A DNA stretch of 11,316 nt from Lysinibacillus sp. (GCA_012735355.1 JAAYHP010000381.1:1-11316); one strand, 5' to 3'; positions 1-6,405 are shown, counted from the first letter of the stretch. Numbers and translations: made by a program. Notes: a model not told the origin generated them from the letters alone.

Positions 1-53
1 CGAGTTTCGGGCTGTTCCCGTTGGAGTCGCCCCGTCACTCCAATCAATTTTCG
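1..53. repeat. 3' end of a GC-rich Bacillaceae-type intergenic repeat (copy 1, cut by window edge)
   Basis: The first ~50 bases read GGGCTGTTCCCGTTGGAGTC and then a GTCACTCCAATCAA tail, clearly more GC-rich than the AT-rich DNA that follows. A related tail (CTTCACTCAAATCAAC) ends the second copy near 326. From memory, closely similar non-coding units with a CCCGCTGGAGTC core and a CACTCCAATCAA tail are scattered through many Bacillus-group genomes. Only the end of this copy is in the window. Its function is unknown and I see no ORF with codon-like character in it. Confidence 0.5.
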
Positions 54-137
54 TTGTATATCATTTTTTTACTATGCTTCTTCACTGATTCTTAATTAAA
101 TTAGCTATATGTCCCAACCTCTTTTTTGCCTTGTTGA

Positions 138-326
138 TTTTCGTTTCGGGCGGAAGCGCATCCAAGGCTGGATCCGCCTCCTCGTCGCATTCGCTCCTGC
201 GGGGTATCGAGACACAGGCTGGTCCCGCTGGAAAGCTCTACTTTGTGACTGTCACTTCGTTTTCGTCACAGATAAATTGCGACTAAGCGTGTGCGACAGC
301 GACTCGCCGCCCTTCACTCAAATCAA
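138..326. repeat. GC-rich intergenic repeat, copy 2, with probable internal insertion
   Basis: This stretch begins with a strong hairpin at 149-178: GGCGGA (149-154) pairs with TCCGCC (173-178), with ATCCA (160-164) over TGGAT (169-173) inside. It continues through CTCCTGCGGGGT and GGTCCCGCTGGA to a tail matching copy 1. Between the CCCGCTGGA core (ending ~232) and the GACTCGCC tail (from 301) lie about 68 extra bases. They include the palindrome GTGACTGTCAC (245-255) and a second CGTCACA (264-270), and may be an insertion inside the unit. The open frame through it (109-348) has no ribosome binding site and no recognisable product, so I treat the whole stretch of 1-403 as non-coding. Confidence 0.5.
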
Positions 327-403
327 CATATCAAATGTTTACTACTGAAAATATTTTTTTCTTGTGTGTTAAATATGCTTTTCAAGCCCTTCTTATTTTT
401 GAA

Positions 404-736
404 TTAACGGTCAGTTTCTTCAAATTGAATGTCAATAATTTCTTCAGTATCGTTATTGAAGATGATGTTCACAAAAACACCAAATTCCCTTTCACCTTCC
501 CGTAACCATAATTTAAACTTCTCTGTAGAAACTTTCTCCCCTATTTCACGACCGATATGAAGATAATCAATCACATTTGCTTTTTCATATTTCTCCTTGA
601 CTTTTTGCATGGCTATTCTACCCCATTTTGCGTAGGCAGGTGTTACTGCTTCTGCGCGAGTTTCTGGAGGACTTGTCATTACTTTTCCGAAAAGAATAGT
701 TGAAATAATTAAAACAAAGGATATAAATAATCTCAA
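404..736 (-). CDS. yqzG: YqzG/YhdC-type (DUF3889) small secreted protein
   Basis: A 110-aa protein when started at TTG 736, which has an ideal AAGGAGGTT site 8 bases upstream. An in-frame ATG at 787 would add 17 residues but has no visible ribosome binding site. The N-terminus is a short hydrophobic stretch (residues ~2-18) resembling a signal peptide, followed by AEAVTPAYAKWGRIAMQ and a C-terminal LREGEREFGVFVNI. I recognise this pattern from the DUF3889 YqzG/YhdC proteins of Bacillus, whose function is unknown; the mature part is probably exported. It lies 73 bases downstream of yqjQ on the same strand and is probably cotranscribed with it. Its ribosome binding site can be masked by a 10-bp hairpin (separate entry). 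No strong terminator is visible after its stop. Confidence 0.7.
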   Translation of the reverse strand: MRLFISFVLIISTILFGKVMTSPPETRAEAVTPAYAKWGRIAMQKVKEKYEKANVIDYLHIGREIGEKVSTEKFKLWLREGEREFGVFVNIIFNNDTEEIIDIQFEETDR

Positions 737-741
737 AGCAT

Positions 742-782
742 TAACCTCCTTTTCATTAGTCTTTTCCAATTGAAGGAGGTTA
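742..782 (-). promoter_or_regulatory. Hairpin masking the yqzG ribosome binding site
   Basis: On the minus-strand transcript, TAACCTCCTT (773-782) is a perfect 10-base complement of AAGGAGGTTA (742-751), which contains the Shine-Dalgarno of the TTG start at 736. The loop is 21 bases and no poly-U follows, so this is not a terminator. Seen directly: the complementarity and its position. Inferred: translation of yqzG is held down unless the hairpin is opened, for example by ribosomes entering at the in-frame ATG 787 or by a temperature or ligand effect. Confidence 0.5.
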
Positions 783-809
783 TTCATTGATTGAAATGGA
801 TAGAATTTT

Positions 810-1559
810 TTATTTTTTATTAAAAAAACCTCTACCTAATGTTTCGACGAGAGCAGGTGCTACTGCATACAGTTTACTCGTAATGTTCATTATCCTCGGT
901 AAATTGATTTCCCTTTTTGGTCGTTCAATTAACCGTACAACCTCTATTGCCACCTTCGTCGAATTCAATAAAAAATTTCCCATCGTATTCCTATAGCTCT
1001 TTGTTGAATCTGCTTTATCGATAAAAGGTGTATCAATAGGTCCCGGATAAACAGTAGATACTTTTATATTATAAGGTGCTAGTTCCATTCTTAGTCCATT
1101 AGCAAATCCTGTTATGGCATGTTTCGATGCGGCATATACACTTGCTTTTTTCGTTGCCACCTTTCCTGCTTGTGAACCTATAAATATAAAGTGACCAGAA
1201 CCTTTGTCGATCATTTTCGGTGCTAAGTTTTTAACGATATAAATTGGCGCTCGCACGTTTGTATTAAGCATCCCTTCGATTTCTTCATCCGTTAAATCAT
1301 AAGCATACTGAAAGGCGCCGACCCCTGCATTAATAATGGCAACATCAACGTCCGGTAGCTCCGTACATATTCGTTGTATATCTTCTTTTAAACATAAATC
1401 CCCTTTTACTACTTTTGCACCGAGTTTAGAAAGACTATGTAAAGAAGATTCATTGCGACCTGTTGCAAAAACTTCATATCCTTGTTTAATGCAAAGCTCC
1501 GCAATCTCCCTACCTAATCCACTAGTAGCACCTGTAATGAAAACCTTTTTCTTCTTCAT
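810..1559 (-). CDS. yqjQ: Short-chain dehydrogenase/reductase (YqjQ-like)
   Basis: A 249-aa classical SDR, typical length for the family. The Rossmann cofactor loop TGATSGLG is at residues 9-16, NAG at 77-79, and the active-site tetrad is Asn101, Ser129, Tyr142 and Lys146 (YAASK), followed by PGPIDTPF at 172-179. All catalytic positions are present, so it should be an active NAD(P)H-dependent oxidoreductase. Arg35 after the second strand (TGRNE) suggests an NADPH preference, which is inference. The substrate cannot be told. No transmembrane segment is evident. It starts at ATG 1559 behind AAGGGAAGG, at somewhat long spacing, and ends in a lysine-rich tail. yqzG follows it, and nsrR upstream is closed off by a terminator, so yqjQ probably has its own promoter in 1565-1600 that I could not place. 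Symbol by similarity and synteny with B. subtilis. Confidence 0.8.
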   Translation of the reverse strand: MKKKKVFITGATSGLGREIAELCIKQGYEVFATGRNESSLHSLSKLGAKVVKGDLCLKEDIQRICTELPDVDVAIINAGVGAFQYAYDLTDEEIEGMLNTNVRAPIYIVKNLAPKMIDKGSGHFIFIGSQAGKVATKKASVYAASKHAITGFANGLRMELAPYNIKVSTVYPGPIDTPFIDKADSTKSYRNTMGNFLLNSTKVAIEVVRLIERPKREINLPRIMNITSKLYAVAPALVETLGRGFFNKK

Positions 1560-1600
1560 TTCAGCATAGTCCTTCCCTTTTTGTTAACAATTACTTTAAA

Positions 1601-1635
1601 AAAATAAAAAGGGATATCCATTGAGATCATCCCTT
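1601..1635 (-). terminator. Rho-independent terminator of nsrR
   Basis: On the minus strand AAGGGAT (1629-1635) pairs with ATCCCTT (1609-1615) and is followed by TTTTTATTTT (1601-1610 on the plus strand as its complement). It begins 5 bases after the nsrR stop codon, which fits nsrR being a single-gene transcript. Confidence 0.65.
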
Positions 1636-1640
1636 AAAGT

Positions 1641-2078
1641 TTATTTAATATCAAGCAAATGATATAGCTCCTCATTTGAATGAAGGAAATCAGCTAAAGT
1701 GTATTGATCTAATACTTTTAAATAAGCTTGTAATGCTTCATAAAGTACATGCTTTAATTGACAAGCTGGTGCTATTTTACAAGTATTGTTTTCTCGATCA
1801 AAACATTCGACTATATGAAAGTCTTCCTCCGTATGGCGGACAAGCTTTCCGATATTGATATCTTTCGGATCTACTTGCAGGCGTATGCCTCCTCCACGAC
1901 CACGAATCGTTTCTATAAAACCTAATTGACCTAAATCGTATGTAACTTTCATTAAGTGGTTTTTTGAAATATTGTAATTATCTGCAATTTCTTGAATTGT
2001 CGTTAATTCTTTATTTCCTTTAACACCTAAATATATTAAAACTCTTAAAGAATAGTCAGTATATAACGTTAGGCGCAT
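1641..2078 (-). CDS. nsrR: NsrR, nitric-oxide-sensing Rrf2-family repressor
   Basis: A 145-aa Rrf2-family regulator starting at ATG 2078 (MRLTLYTDYSLRVLIYL). The in-frame GTG 2090 adds only four residues and would shift the conserved numbering. A winged helix-turn-helix covers residues ~1-80, with the conserved SKNHLMKV and the wing RGRGGGIRL. Three cysteines at 92, 100 and 106 plus Asp8 match the positions known to hold the [4Fe-4S] cluster in B. subtilis NsrR, so the sensor appears intact. Nitric oxide destroys the cluster and relieves repression, classically of hmp, which is divergently placed next door here. A perfect TATAAT for this gene lies at 2114-2119. The Shine-Dalgarno is weak (GGTG), suggesting low expression. 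Confidence 0.93.
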   Translation of the reverse strand: MRLTLYTDYSLRVLIYLGVKGNKELTTIQEIADNYNISKNHLMKVTYDLGQLGFIETIRGRGGGIRLQVDPKDINIGKLVRHTEEDFHIVECFDRENNTCKIAPACQLKHVLYEALQAYLKVLDQYTLADFLHSNEELYHLLDIK

Positions 2079-2113
2079 GTAATTCACCACACTTTTATCG
2101 TAATTATGTATTT

Positions 2114-2142
2114 ATTATATCATTTTGTATTGCCTATTTAAC
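2114..2142 (-). promoter_or_regulatory. Putative sigma-A promoter of nsrR
   Basis: Read on the minus strand, a perfect -10 box TATAAT (2114-2119) is preceded by a 17-base spacer and a weak -35 GTTAAA (2137-2142). The -10 sits about 36 bases ahead of the nsrR ATG. The spacer contains ATTTTGTAT when read on the plus strand, also found in the first hmp-side operator, so autoregulation by NsrR is possible but unproven. Confidence 0.5.
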
Positions 2143-2165
2143 AGTTCACACAATTTTCATAAATA

Positions 2166-2232
2166 TAAAGATGTATTTTGTATACTTCAATTATGTCAAA
2201 TTTGTTAAAGATGTATTCTGAATATTGCTTAA
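2166..2232 (+). promoter_or_regulatory. Two NsrR-like operator sites upstream of hmp
   Basis: TAAAGATGTATT occurs twice in the same orientation, at 2166-2177 and 2206-2217, exactly 40 bp apart. Each is continued by a TTGTATA or CTGAATA arm. AAGATGYATTT is the well-known NsrR half-site, and hmp is the classic target, so these are probably the repressor sites controlling hmp and perhaps nsrR. The hmp -10 box is probably in the TA-rich 2230-2251 stretch, but I could not fix a convincing -35/-10 pair. Confidence 0.6.
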
Positions 2233-2277
2233 TATATCCACTAGGTATATAGTGTTTTTGAAAGGGGCGTGAACAAT

Positions 2278-3438
2278 TTGTTATCACAACAAACTATTGA
2301 TATTATTAAATCGACAGTTCCAGTACTAGAAAAACATGGCGTAGACATTACTAAACACTTTTACAAAAGAATGTTTACAAATCATCCAGAATTAAAAAAC
2401 GTATTTAACCAAACAAATCAACGCGAAGGAAGACAACCACAAGCATTAGCTGCTTCTGTTTATGCAGCTGCTGCAAACATTGACAGTTTGGAAGCGATTT
2501 TACCTGTTGTCAATTTAATTGCACATAAACACCGTGCATTAGGCTTTTTACCGGAACATTATCCAATCGTAGGTGAAAACTTACTTGCTGCCATTAAAGA
2601 AGTATTAGGAGAAGCGGCAACAGATGACATCATCAACGCTTGGGCGGATGCTTACGGAGTGATTGCAGACGTATTTATTCAAGTGGAAGAAGAGCTTTAT
2701 AAAGAAGCGGAAGCTAACGGCGGATGGCGTTTATTTAAACCATTTAAAGTAGTGAAAAAAGAGCAAGAAAACGAACTTATAACATCATTTTATTTACAGC
2801 CAGAAGATGGAAAAGAGCTTCCTCCATATAAACCAGGACAATATATTACTGTGAAAGTGAAAGCTCCAGGTGAAGAATACACTGCAATGCGTCACTACAC
2901 TGTTTCTCAAGCACCGGAAGGAAATATTTATCGCATCTCTGTTAAACGTGAAGCAGAAAACAATCCAAAAGGTGTCGTTTCGAACTATTTACATGACCAC
3001 GTCGAAGAAGGTAGTACAGTAGAAATCAGCGCTCCAGCGGGATTATTTACACTTGAACAAAATAGTAATCCAGTGCTATTTGTTGCTGGGGGTATCGGAG
3101 TAACACCTTTATACGCAATGCTAGAATCAATGGAGCTCGGTCGAAAGGTAGCCTTTATTCAATCAGCTCGGAATGAAAAATTAGCTGTATTTACAGAAAA
3201 AATTCAGAAGAAATTAGATGAATTAAACGGTTCATACTTAGCGAAATACTCTGACACAGACGGTTATATTAGAAAAGAAGATTTAGCACCTTGCATCCAA
3301 GAAAATACAGAAGTGTATATTTGTGGTCCAGAAGCATTTATGGAAACAGTAATCTCTTATGTGAAGCAATTAGGTGTGAAAGAAGAAAATATTCATTTTG
3401 AATTCTTTGGACCAGGTCTTTCATTTAAAGCATTATAA
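2278..3438 (+). CDS. hmp: Flavohemoglobin, nitric oxide dioxygenase
   Basis: A 386-aa cytosolic flavohemoglobin that converts NO and O2 to nitrate using NAD(P)H. From TTG 2278 the globin numbering matches E. coli Hmp exactly: distal Tyr29 and Gln53, proximal His85. GTG 2269 lies only one base after the AAAGGGG site, whereas TTG 2278 has a 10-base spacing, so TTG is the likelier start. The globin domain spans ~1-140. The FAD-binding domain (~150-255) carries MRHYTVS at 204-210, and the NAD(P)H domain (~265-386) carries GGIGVTP at 271-277 and ends in FEFFGPG. All three modules are complete. It is divergent from nsrR, with NsrR-like sites between them, and should be induced by nitrosative stress. 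A strong terminator follows. Confidence 0.96.
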   Translation: MLSQQTIDIIKSTVPVLEKHGVDITKHFYKRMFTNHPELKNVFNQTNQREGRQPQALAASVYAAAANIDSLEAILPVVNLIAHKHRALGFLPEHYPIVGENLLAAIKEVLGEAATDDIINAWADAYGVIADVFIQVEEELYKEAEANGGWRLFKPFKVVKKEQENELITSFYLQPEDGKELPPYKPGQYITVKVKAPGEEYTAMRHYTVSQAPEGNIYRISVKREAENNPKGVVSNYLHDHVEEGSTVEISAPAGLFTLEQNSNPVLFVAGGIGVTPLYAMLESMELGRKVAFIQSARNEKLAVFTEKIQKKLDELNGSYLAKYSDTDGYIRKEDLAPCIQENTEVYICGPEAFMETVISYVKQLGVKEENIHFEFFGPGLSFKAL

Positions 3439-3463
3439 AAAATTAAGTAACGTCTATAAATTA

Positions 3464-3510
3464 AAAAAATCCACAATCAAAGGCACCTTACCTCGATTGT
3501 GGTTTTTTTT
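3464..3510. terminator. Bidirectional terminator between hmp and the yqjP side
   Basis: CCACAATC (3471-3478) pairs perfectly with GATTGTGG (3495-3502) around a 16-base loop. Eight T residues follow on the plus strand (3503-3510), ending hmp. Seven A residues precede it (3463-3469), giving a U-tract for minus-strand transcripts arriving from yqjP and the lipoprotein remnant. Confidence 0.85.
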
Positions 3511-3545
3511 AGGCGTATTTTGTTCTGCATTCTCAATCATTAATT

Positions 3546-3749
3546 TCAATCTTCCGTTTGTGCTCTTTCTAAAATGCCTAACTGAGTAAATTCTTCATCT
3601 ATCCAAGTAGACGTTCCATCTACTTCAAACCAAATTGCTTATCAAAAACTTGAAGATCTATCCGTGTTGTTTCTTTAAATATTGGTAGTTTGTTTGCACT
3701 TGAACATCCAACTAGTAAAAGAACTAAATTTGAATATTATTTTCTTCAT
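3546..3749 (-). pseudogene. Broken small lipoprotein gene (two compensating frameshifts)
   Basis: ATG 3749, behind GGGAG, opens a lysine-rich MKKIIFK start. One base later in phase the reading continues as LVLLLVGCSSANKLPIFKE, a textbook lipobox (LVGC) with the cysteine about 17 residues in. After ~36 codons, near DKQ, the phase returns to that of the ATG and gives WFEVDGTSTWIDEEF and a C-terminal ILERAQTED before TGA at 3546-3548. A +1 and a -1 shift therefore cancel, and a ~67-residue lipoprotein is readable only across both. In the ATG frame, TAA appears after 24 codons. It begins 16 bases after the yqjP stop, so the two were probably cotranscribed. I do not recognise the family. Alternatives are decay in this strain or sequence errors. 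Confidence 0.6.
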
Positions 3750-3765
3750 TGAACACTCCCATCAT

Positions 3766-4707
3766 CTATATTCTTGAATATAATTCATAGTCTCCTTCAT
3801 TATTACACTGTATACGTTCATCATTCACTAAAATATCTAAATAGCCTTGGGTTTTTGACAAAGTTAAACCTAACTGGCTTTCGTATAATCCTGGATACAA
3901 TTCTTTCGTTACTTCATAAACCGTTTTCGGTTCCGACAATATATCGAATACTTGATCTGTTCTCATTGCATCCCTTTCAAATCTCACTTGAACTAAATCA
4001 TTGACATTTTCAATATCATTGCCATGCCCAGCATACATTTTTACGATATCTAAAGTCGTTAAAAAACGTAAAGATTGTTGATATTGTATCAATGCTTTTG
4101 GCCGTTCAAAGGATAAATCAATAGGAGGTTCAATTAACGGATTCGATGCGATTTTTTCTAACAATAAATCCCCTCCAATCACTTCTTTTGAATGCTTGTT
4201 ATAAAAAATTAAATGGCTTTGGGCATGGCCTGGTGTATAGTAAGCAATTAATCCTGGGTGACCAGGAACTTCATCACCATGGTTTAAAAACTGAGTTAAA
4301 GGAGTTGAACCATACCACTCCATCTCTTTTCGGATTCGAATAATTTTTTGAAGAAATGTTTCAGGCACTGCTTGCTGTTTTAAATAAAATTTGTAAAACT
4401 CTTCCCTATAGTTTAAAAATTCTTCAGTTTTATTCATCCAAAAGTTGATATATTCATGACCTAACTGTTCTGCCTTTGGAAAGGCATCTACCCAACCGGA
4501 ATGATCAGGATGATGATGGGTTAAGACAACTTGCTCAATATCCGTTAATTCATAACCTGCCTCCCGTATTCCTCGAGCGAGCGCTTGATAGGCTTCTTCC
4601 GTTTTTGGACCAACATCAAATATAGATAATGCATCTCCTTTTACTAAAAACGCATTCACATCTCCTATATCGTAAGGTGTTGGGATCGTGATTTTATGTA
4701 TTTCCAT
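3766..4707 (-). CDS. yqjP: Metallo-beta-lactamase-fold hydrolase (YqjP-like)
   Basis: A 313-aa cytosolic MBL-fold protein. The metal-binding motif THHHPDH is at residues 63-69 (His64, His66, Asp68, His69), with the further ligands His161 (TPGHAQSH), Asp180 (GGDL) and His228 (YAGHG), so a complete two-metal site is present. The C-terminal ~70 residues form the small winged-helix-like domain found in the LACTB2 and YqjP group (KTVYEVTKELYP). Family knowledge gives hydrolysis of thioester, ester or nucleic acid substrates. The true substrate is not evident. ATG 4707 follows an AAGGGGGAA site. Its own promoter lies at 4764-4792, with a perfect palindrome directly behind the -10, so repressor control is likely. 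The lipoprotein remnant lies just downstream. Confidence 0.82.
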   Translation of the reverse strand: MEIHKITIPTPYDIGDVNAFLVKGDALSIFDVGPKTEEAYQALARGIREAGYELTDIEQVVLTHHHPDHSGWVDAFPKAEQLGHEYINFWMNKTEEFLNYREEFYKFYLKQQAVPETFLQKIIRIRKEMEWYGSTPLTQFLNHGDEVPGHPGLIAYYTPGHAQSHLIFYNKHSKEVIGGDLLLEKIASNPLIEPPIDLSFERPKALIQYQQSLRFLTTLDIVKMYAGHGNDIENVNDLVQVRFERDAMRTDQVFDILSEPKTVYEVTKELYPGLYESQLGLTLSKTQGYLDILVNDERIQCNNEGDYELYSRI

Positions 4708-4741
4708 TTTAGTTCCCCCTTGTTATTTCTCTCTACCCAAA

Positions 4742-4763
4742 AAAATGAATAGCTATTCATTTT
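4742..4763. promoter_or_regulatory. 22-bp perfect palindrome, putative operator of yqjP
   Basis: AAAATGAATAG (4742-4752) is followed without a gap by its exact reverse complement CTATTCATTTT (4753-4763). It begins at the base right after the yqjP -10 box, covering the expected start of transcription, a classic repressor position. The TGAAT...ATTCA arms resemble TetR-family operators such as Bacillus FadR sites, but the inner bases differ and the regulator is unknown. Confidence 0.55.
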
Positions 4764-4792
4764 ATTTTACTTCTTTTTCGTCTATTCGTCAC
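4764..4792 (-). promoter_or_regulatory. Sigma-A promoter of yqjP
   Basis: Read on the minus strand: -35 GTGACG (4787-4792), a 17-base spacer and -10 TAAAAT (4764-4769). The spacing is optimal, with 4/6 and 5/6 matches to consensus. The proC promoter starts only 9 bp away on the other strand. Confidence 0.6.
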
Positions 4793-4801
4793 GTCACAGA
4801 G

Positions 4802-4830
4802 TTGACATATTTCAATGAAATGCATATAAT
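4802..4830 (+). promoter_or_regulatory. Consensus sigma-A promoter of the proC leader
   Basis: A perfect -35 TTGACA (4802-4807), exactly 17 bases, and a perfect -10 TATAAT (4825-4830). Initiation should fall near 4837, at the start of the T-box leader. A full-consensus promoter fits a gene controlled by premature termination rather than by initiation. Confidence 0.9.
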
Positions 4831-4836
4831 TTTTTT

Positions 4837-5082
4837 AATTCAAGATTCAAGCGATGATGAAGCCAAGTAAATGAATTGATGACTCTAGAGAGTGCTACAA
4901 ATGGTGGAAGTAGCATAGTCCTCTCAATTCATTGAACCTACTTCTGAGCTGTCATGAAAACATGACCGTTTCCTTAGCGATAATAAGGATTAAGTTGTGC
5001 ATTTTTGGAATGCAAACAAAGGTGGTACCGCGGAAACATGCGTTTTCGTCCTTTATAAAGGATGAAAACGCATTTTTATTTG
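4837..5082 (+). ncRNA. T-box riboswitch, proline-specific (proC leader)
   Basis: Stem I is visible: GAAG (4859-4862) pairs with CTTC (4941-4944), and AATGAATTGA (4870-4879) pairs with TCAATTCATT (4924-4933). Together they frame a specifier loop whose 5' side carries the conserved AGTA (4866-4869) and whose 3' side is GAACCTA. The codon CCT (4937-4939), followed by A, is a proline codon and the expected specifier. An upper stem GCTAC/GTAGC (4894-4898, 4910-4914) closes the apical GGTGG loop. The T-box AAAGGTGGTACCGCGG is at 5018-5033. Uncharged tRNA-Pro should pair at both sites, stabilise the antiterminator and switch proC on. The terminator is listed separately. Confidence 0.93.
5039..5077 (+). 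terminator. T-box regulatory terminator ahead of proC
   Basis: TGCGTTTTC (5039-5047) and its continuation to ~5055 pair with 5056-5072. The arms are fully complementary apart from one G-U wobble (5048/5063), and TTTTTATTT follows. The upstream GAATGCA (5008-5014) can partly pair with the 5' arm, the likely antiterminator alternative. Confidence 0.85.
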
Positions 5083-5108
5083 AAAATAAATGTCGGAGGG
5101 AAAAAGGA

Positions 5109-5915
5109 ATGCAAAAAATTGTGTTTATTGGTGCTGGTTCTATGGCTGAAGCATTAATCCATGGATGGATTAAAAAAGAAGTTGTACCGAGAGACCATAT
5201 TTATATTAAAAACCGTTCAAACATCGAACGATTAAAGGAATTGGAAGAAAAATATCAGGTTCATATTTTAGAACAGTTGGAACAATTAAATGATGCTGAT
5301 TTAGTCATTTTGGCGATGAAACCGAAAGATGTTTCTTCCGCTTGTGAAATGATTGCTCCTTATCTTTCCGAAAATACAGCGATTCTTTCGGTCCTTGCAG
5401 GAATTTCAATAGAAACGATAGAAAAGATTTTAGGAACACGTCCAATTGCAAGAGTAATGCCAAATACGTCAGCAACCATCGGTATGTCAGCTAGCGGTTT
5501 CGCTTTTAATAAATATGTGAATGAAAATCAAAAACGCATGTATTTACGACTATTGGAAGCTGTTGGAATCGTTATTGAAGTGGAAGAAGATAAGCTCCAT
5601 GCAGTCACTGCTCTTTCTGGTAGCGGTCCAGCCTACCTTTATTACTTAATGGAAGCTTGGGAAAATATCGGTACAGAGTTTGGATTGTCGAAAGAAACTG
5701 TAAGAAAATTAATGGTGCAAACGGTCGCAGGAGCTGCAATGATGTTACAAACAGGACAAGATGAACCTTGCGTACTTCGGAAAAAAGTAACGAGCCCTGG
5801 AGGTACGACAGAGGCTGGAATAAAAGCGTTAGAAAGACATCGCTTTAATGAAGCCATTTATGCTTGCATCAAAAGTGCTGAAGCAAGATCTCGTGAGCTA
5901 GCAAAAGGACAATAA
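5109..5915 (+). CDS. proC: Pyrroline-5-carboxylate reductase
   Basis: A 268-aa enzyme of usual length catalysing the last step of proline synthesis (P5C to proline with NADPH) in the cytosol. The N-terminal Rossmann domain starts FIGAGSMAEA (6-15), with AMKPKD at 69-74, VLAGI at 95-99 and RVMPNT at 115-120. The C-terminal dimerisation and active-site domain has LSGSGPAY (169-176) and VTSPGGTTEAGI (227-238), the ProC signature. All signature residues are present. ATG 5109 has GGAGGG 8 bases upstream. The frame stays open back to 4932, but that extension overlaps the T-box terminator and is not coding. The proline T-box supports the assignment, and this is the proI/yqjO position of B. subtilis. 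A strong terminator follows. Confidence 0.97.
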   Translation: MQKIVFIGAGSMAEALIHGWIKKEVVPRDHIYIKNRSNIERLKELEEKYQVHILEQLEQLNDADLVILAMKPKDVSSACEMIAPYLSENTAILSVLAGISIETIEKILGTRPIARVMPNTSATIGMSASGFAFNKYVNENQKRMYLRLLEAVGIVIEVEEDKLHAVTALSGSGPAYLYYLMEAWENIGTEFGLSKETVRKLMVQTVAGAAMMLQTGQDEPCVLRKKVTSPGGTTEAGIKALERHRFNEAIYACIKSAEARSRELAKGQ

Positions 5916-5934
5916 ATTGAATTACAGTACGAAA

Positions 5935-5967
5935 TAAAAAAGACTCCTCAGCGGGAGTCTTTTTTAT
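5935..5967. terminator. Terminator after proC (bidirectional in form)
   Basis: AGACTCC (5941-5947) pairs with GGAGTCT (5954-5960) around the loop TCAGCG, with A residues before it (5935-5940) and a T-run after it (5960-5966). It ends proC and could also stop minus-strand transcripts arriving from the 6094-6324 gene, although 125 bases away. Confidence 0.9.
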
Positions 5968-6093
5968 TAACTATTTCCTAGGAAATGTAATTTTTTGCTA
6001 TTTTATGTTGTCGAAATATAACTTTTTGACTGATTTGCAGAAATATATTTGTATGCTTTACCTTTTCAAAAGTGTTGTACAAATTAACCTAAT

Positions 6094-6324
6094 TTATAAT
6101 GCACCTGCACGTATTCGTTTAATAATAGAGTATGTTGTCAATAAAGTGATTGGAATGAAAACTGCTAATAGAATTAACCAAAAGTTCAATGCTTCTGCAG
6201 CCTTTAATTCTTCATAATTCGTCACGACAAAAAATACAATTCCAAACATTAAGCAATAGGCCAATATATTAGGAAAAATAATAAATAATCGTAATAAACG
6301 TGGATTTATTTTTGGTTGATTCAT
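6094..6324 (-). CDS. Small two-helix membrane protein of unknown function
   Basis: A 76-aa protein starting at ATG 6324 behind a strong GGGGGAGGG site at 6-base spacing. After a short hydrophilic start (MNQPKINPR) come two hydrophobic segments: ~residues 11-33 (IIFPNILAYCLMFGIVFF) and ~45-67 (FWLILLAVFIPITLLTTYSI). They are joined by an acidic loop (NYEELKAAEA), and a basic tail KRIRAGAL follows. The charge pattern suggests a helical hairpin with both ends in the cytoplasm. I do not recognise the family. It lies 81 bases after rnz on the same strand and may be read with it. The clean ribosome binding site and membrane-protein composition argue for a real gene. Confidence 0.7.
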   Translation of the reverse strand: MNQPKINPRLLRLFIIFPNILAYCLMFGIVFFVVTNYEELKAAEALNFWLILLAVFIPITLLTTYSIIKRIRAGAL

Positions 6325-6405
6325 ATTGTTCCCTCCCCCAACTCTATATTACAACATTCTCTATGGGAAATACTATATTTTCTGTTTTATTCGTATTTTT
6401 TGTTT

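Noticed and set aside
109..348. 79-codon plus-strand ORF at the window start
   Set aside because: No ribosome binding site, unlikely composition, and it runs through the GC-rich repeat unit with its hairpins; non-coding repeat explains it better.
787..996. Plus-strand ORF with an AAGGAGG site just upstream
   Set aside because: It is antisense to the end of yqjQ, its protein resembles nothing, and the apparent ribosome site is the other arm of the yqzG leader hairpin.
4932..5108. In-frame upstream extension of proC
   Set aside because: It overlaps the T-box and regulatory terminator; ATG 5109 has a proper ribosome site and matches ProC N-termini.
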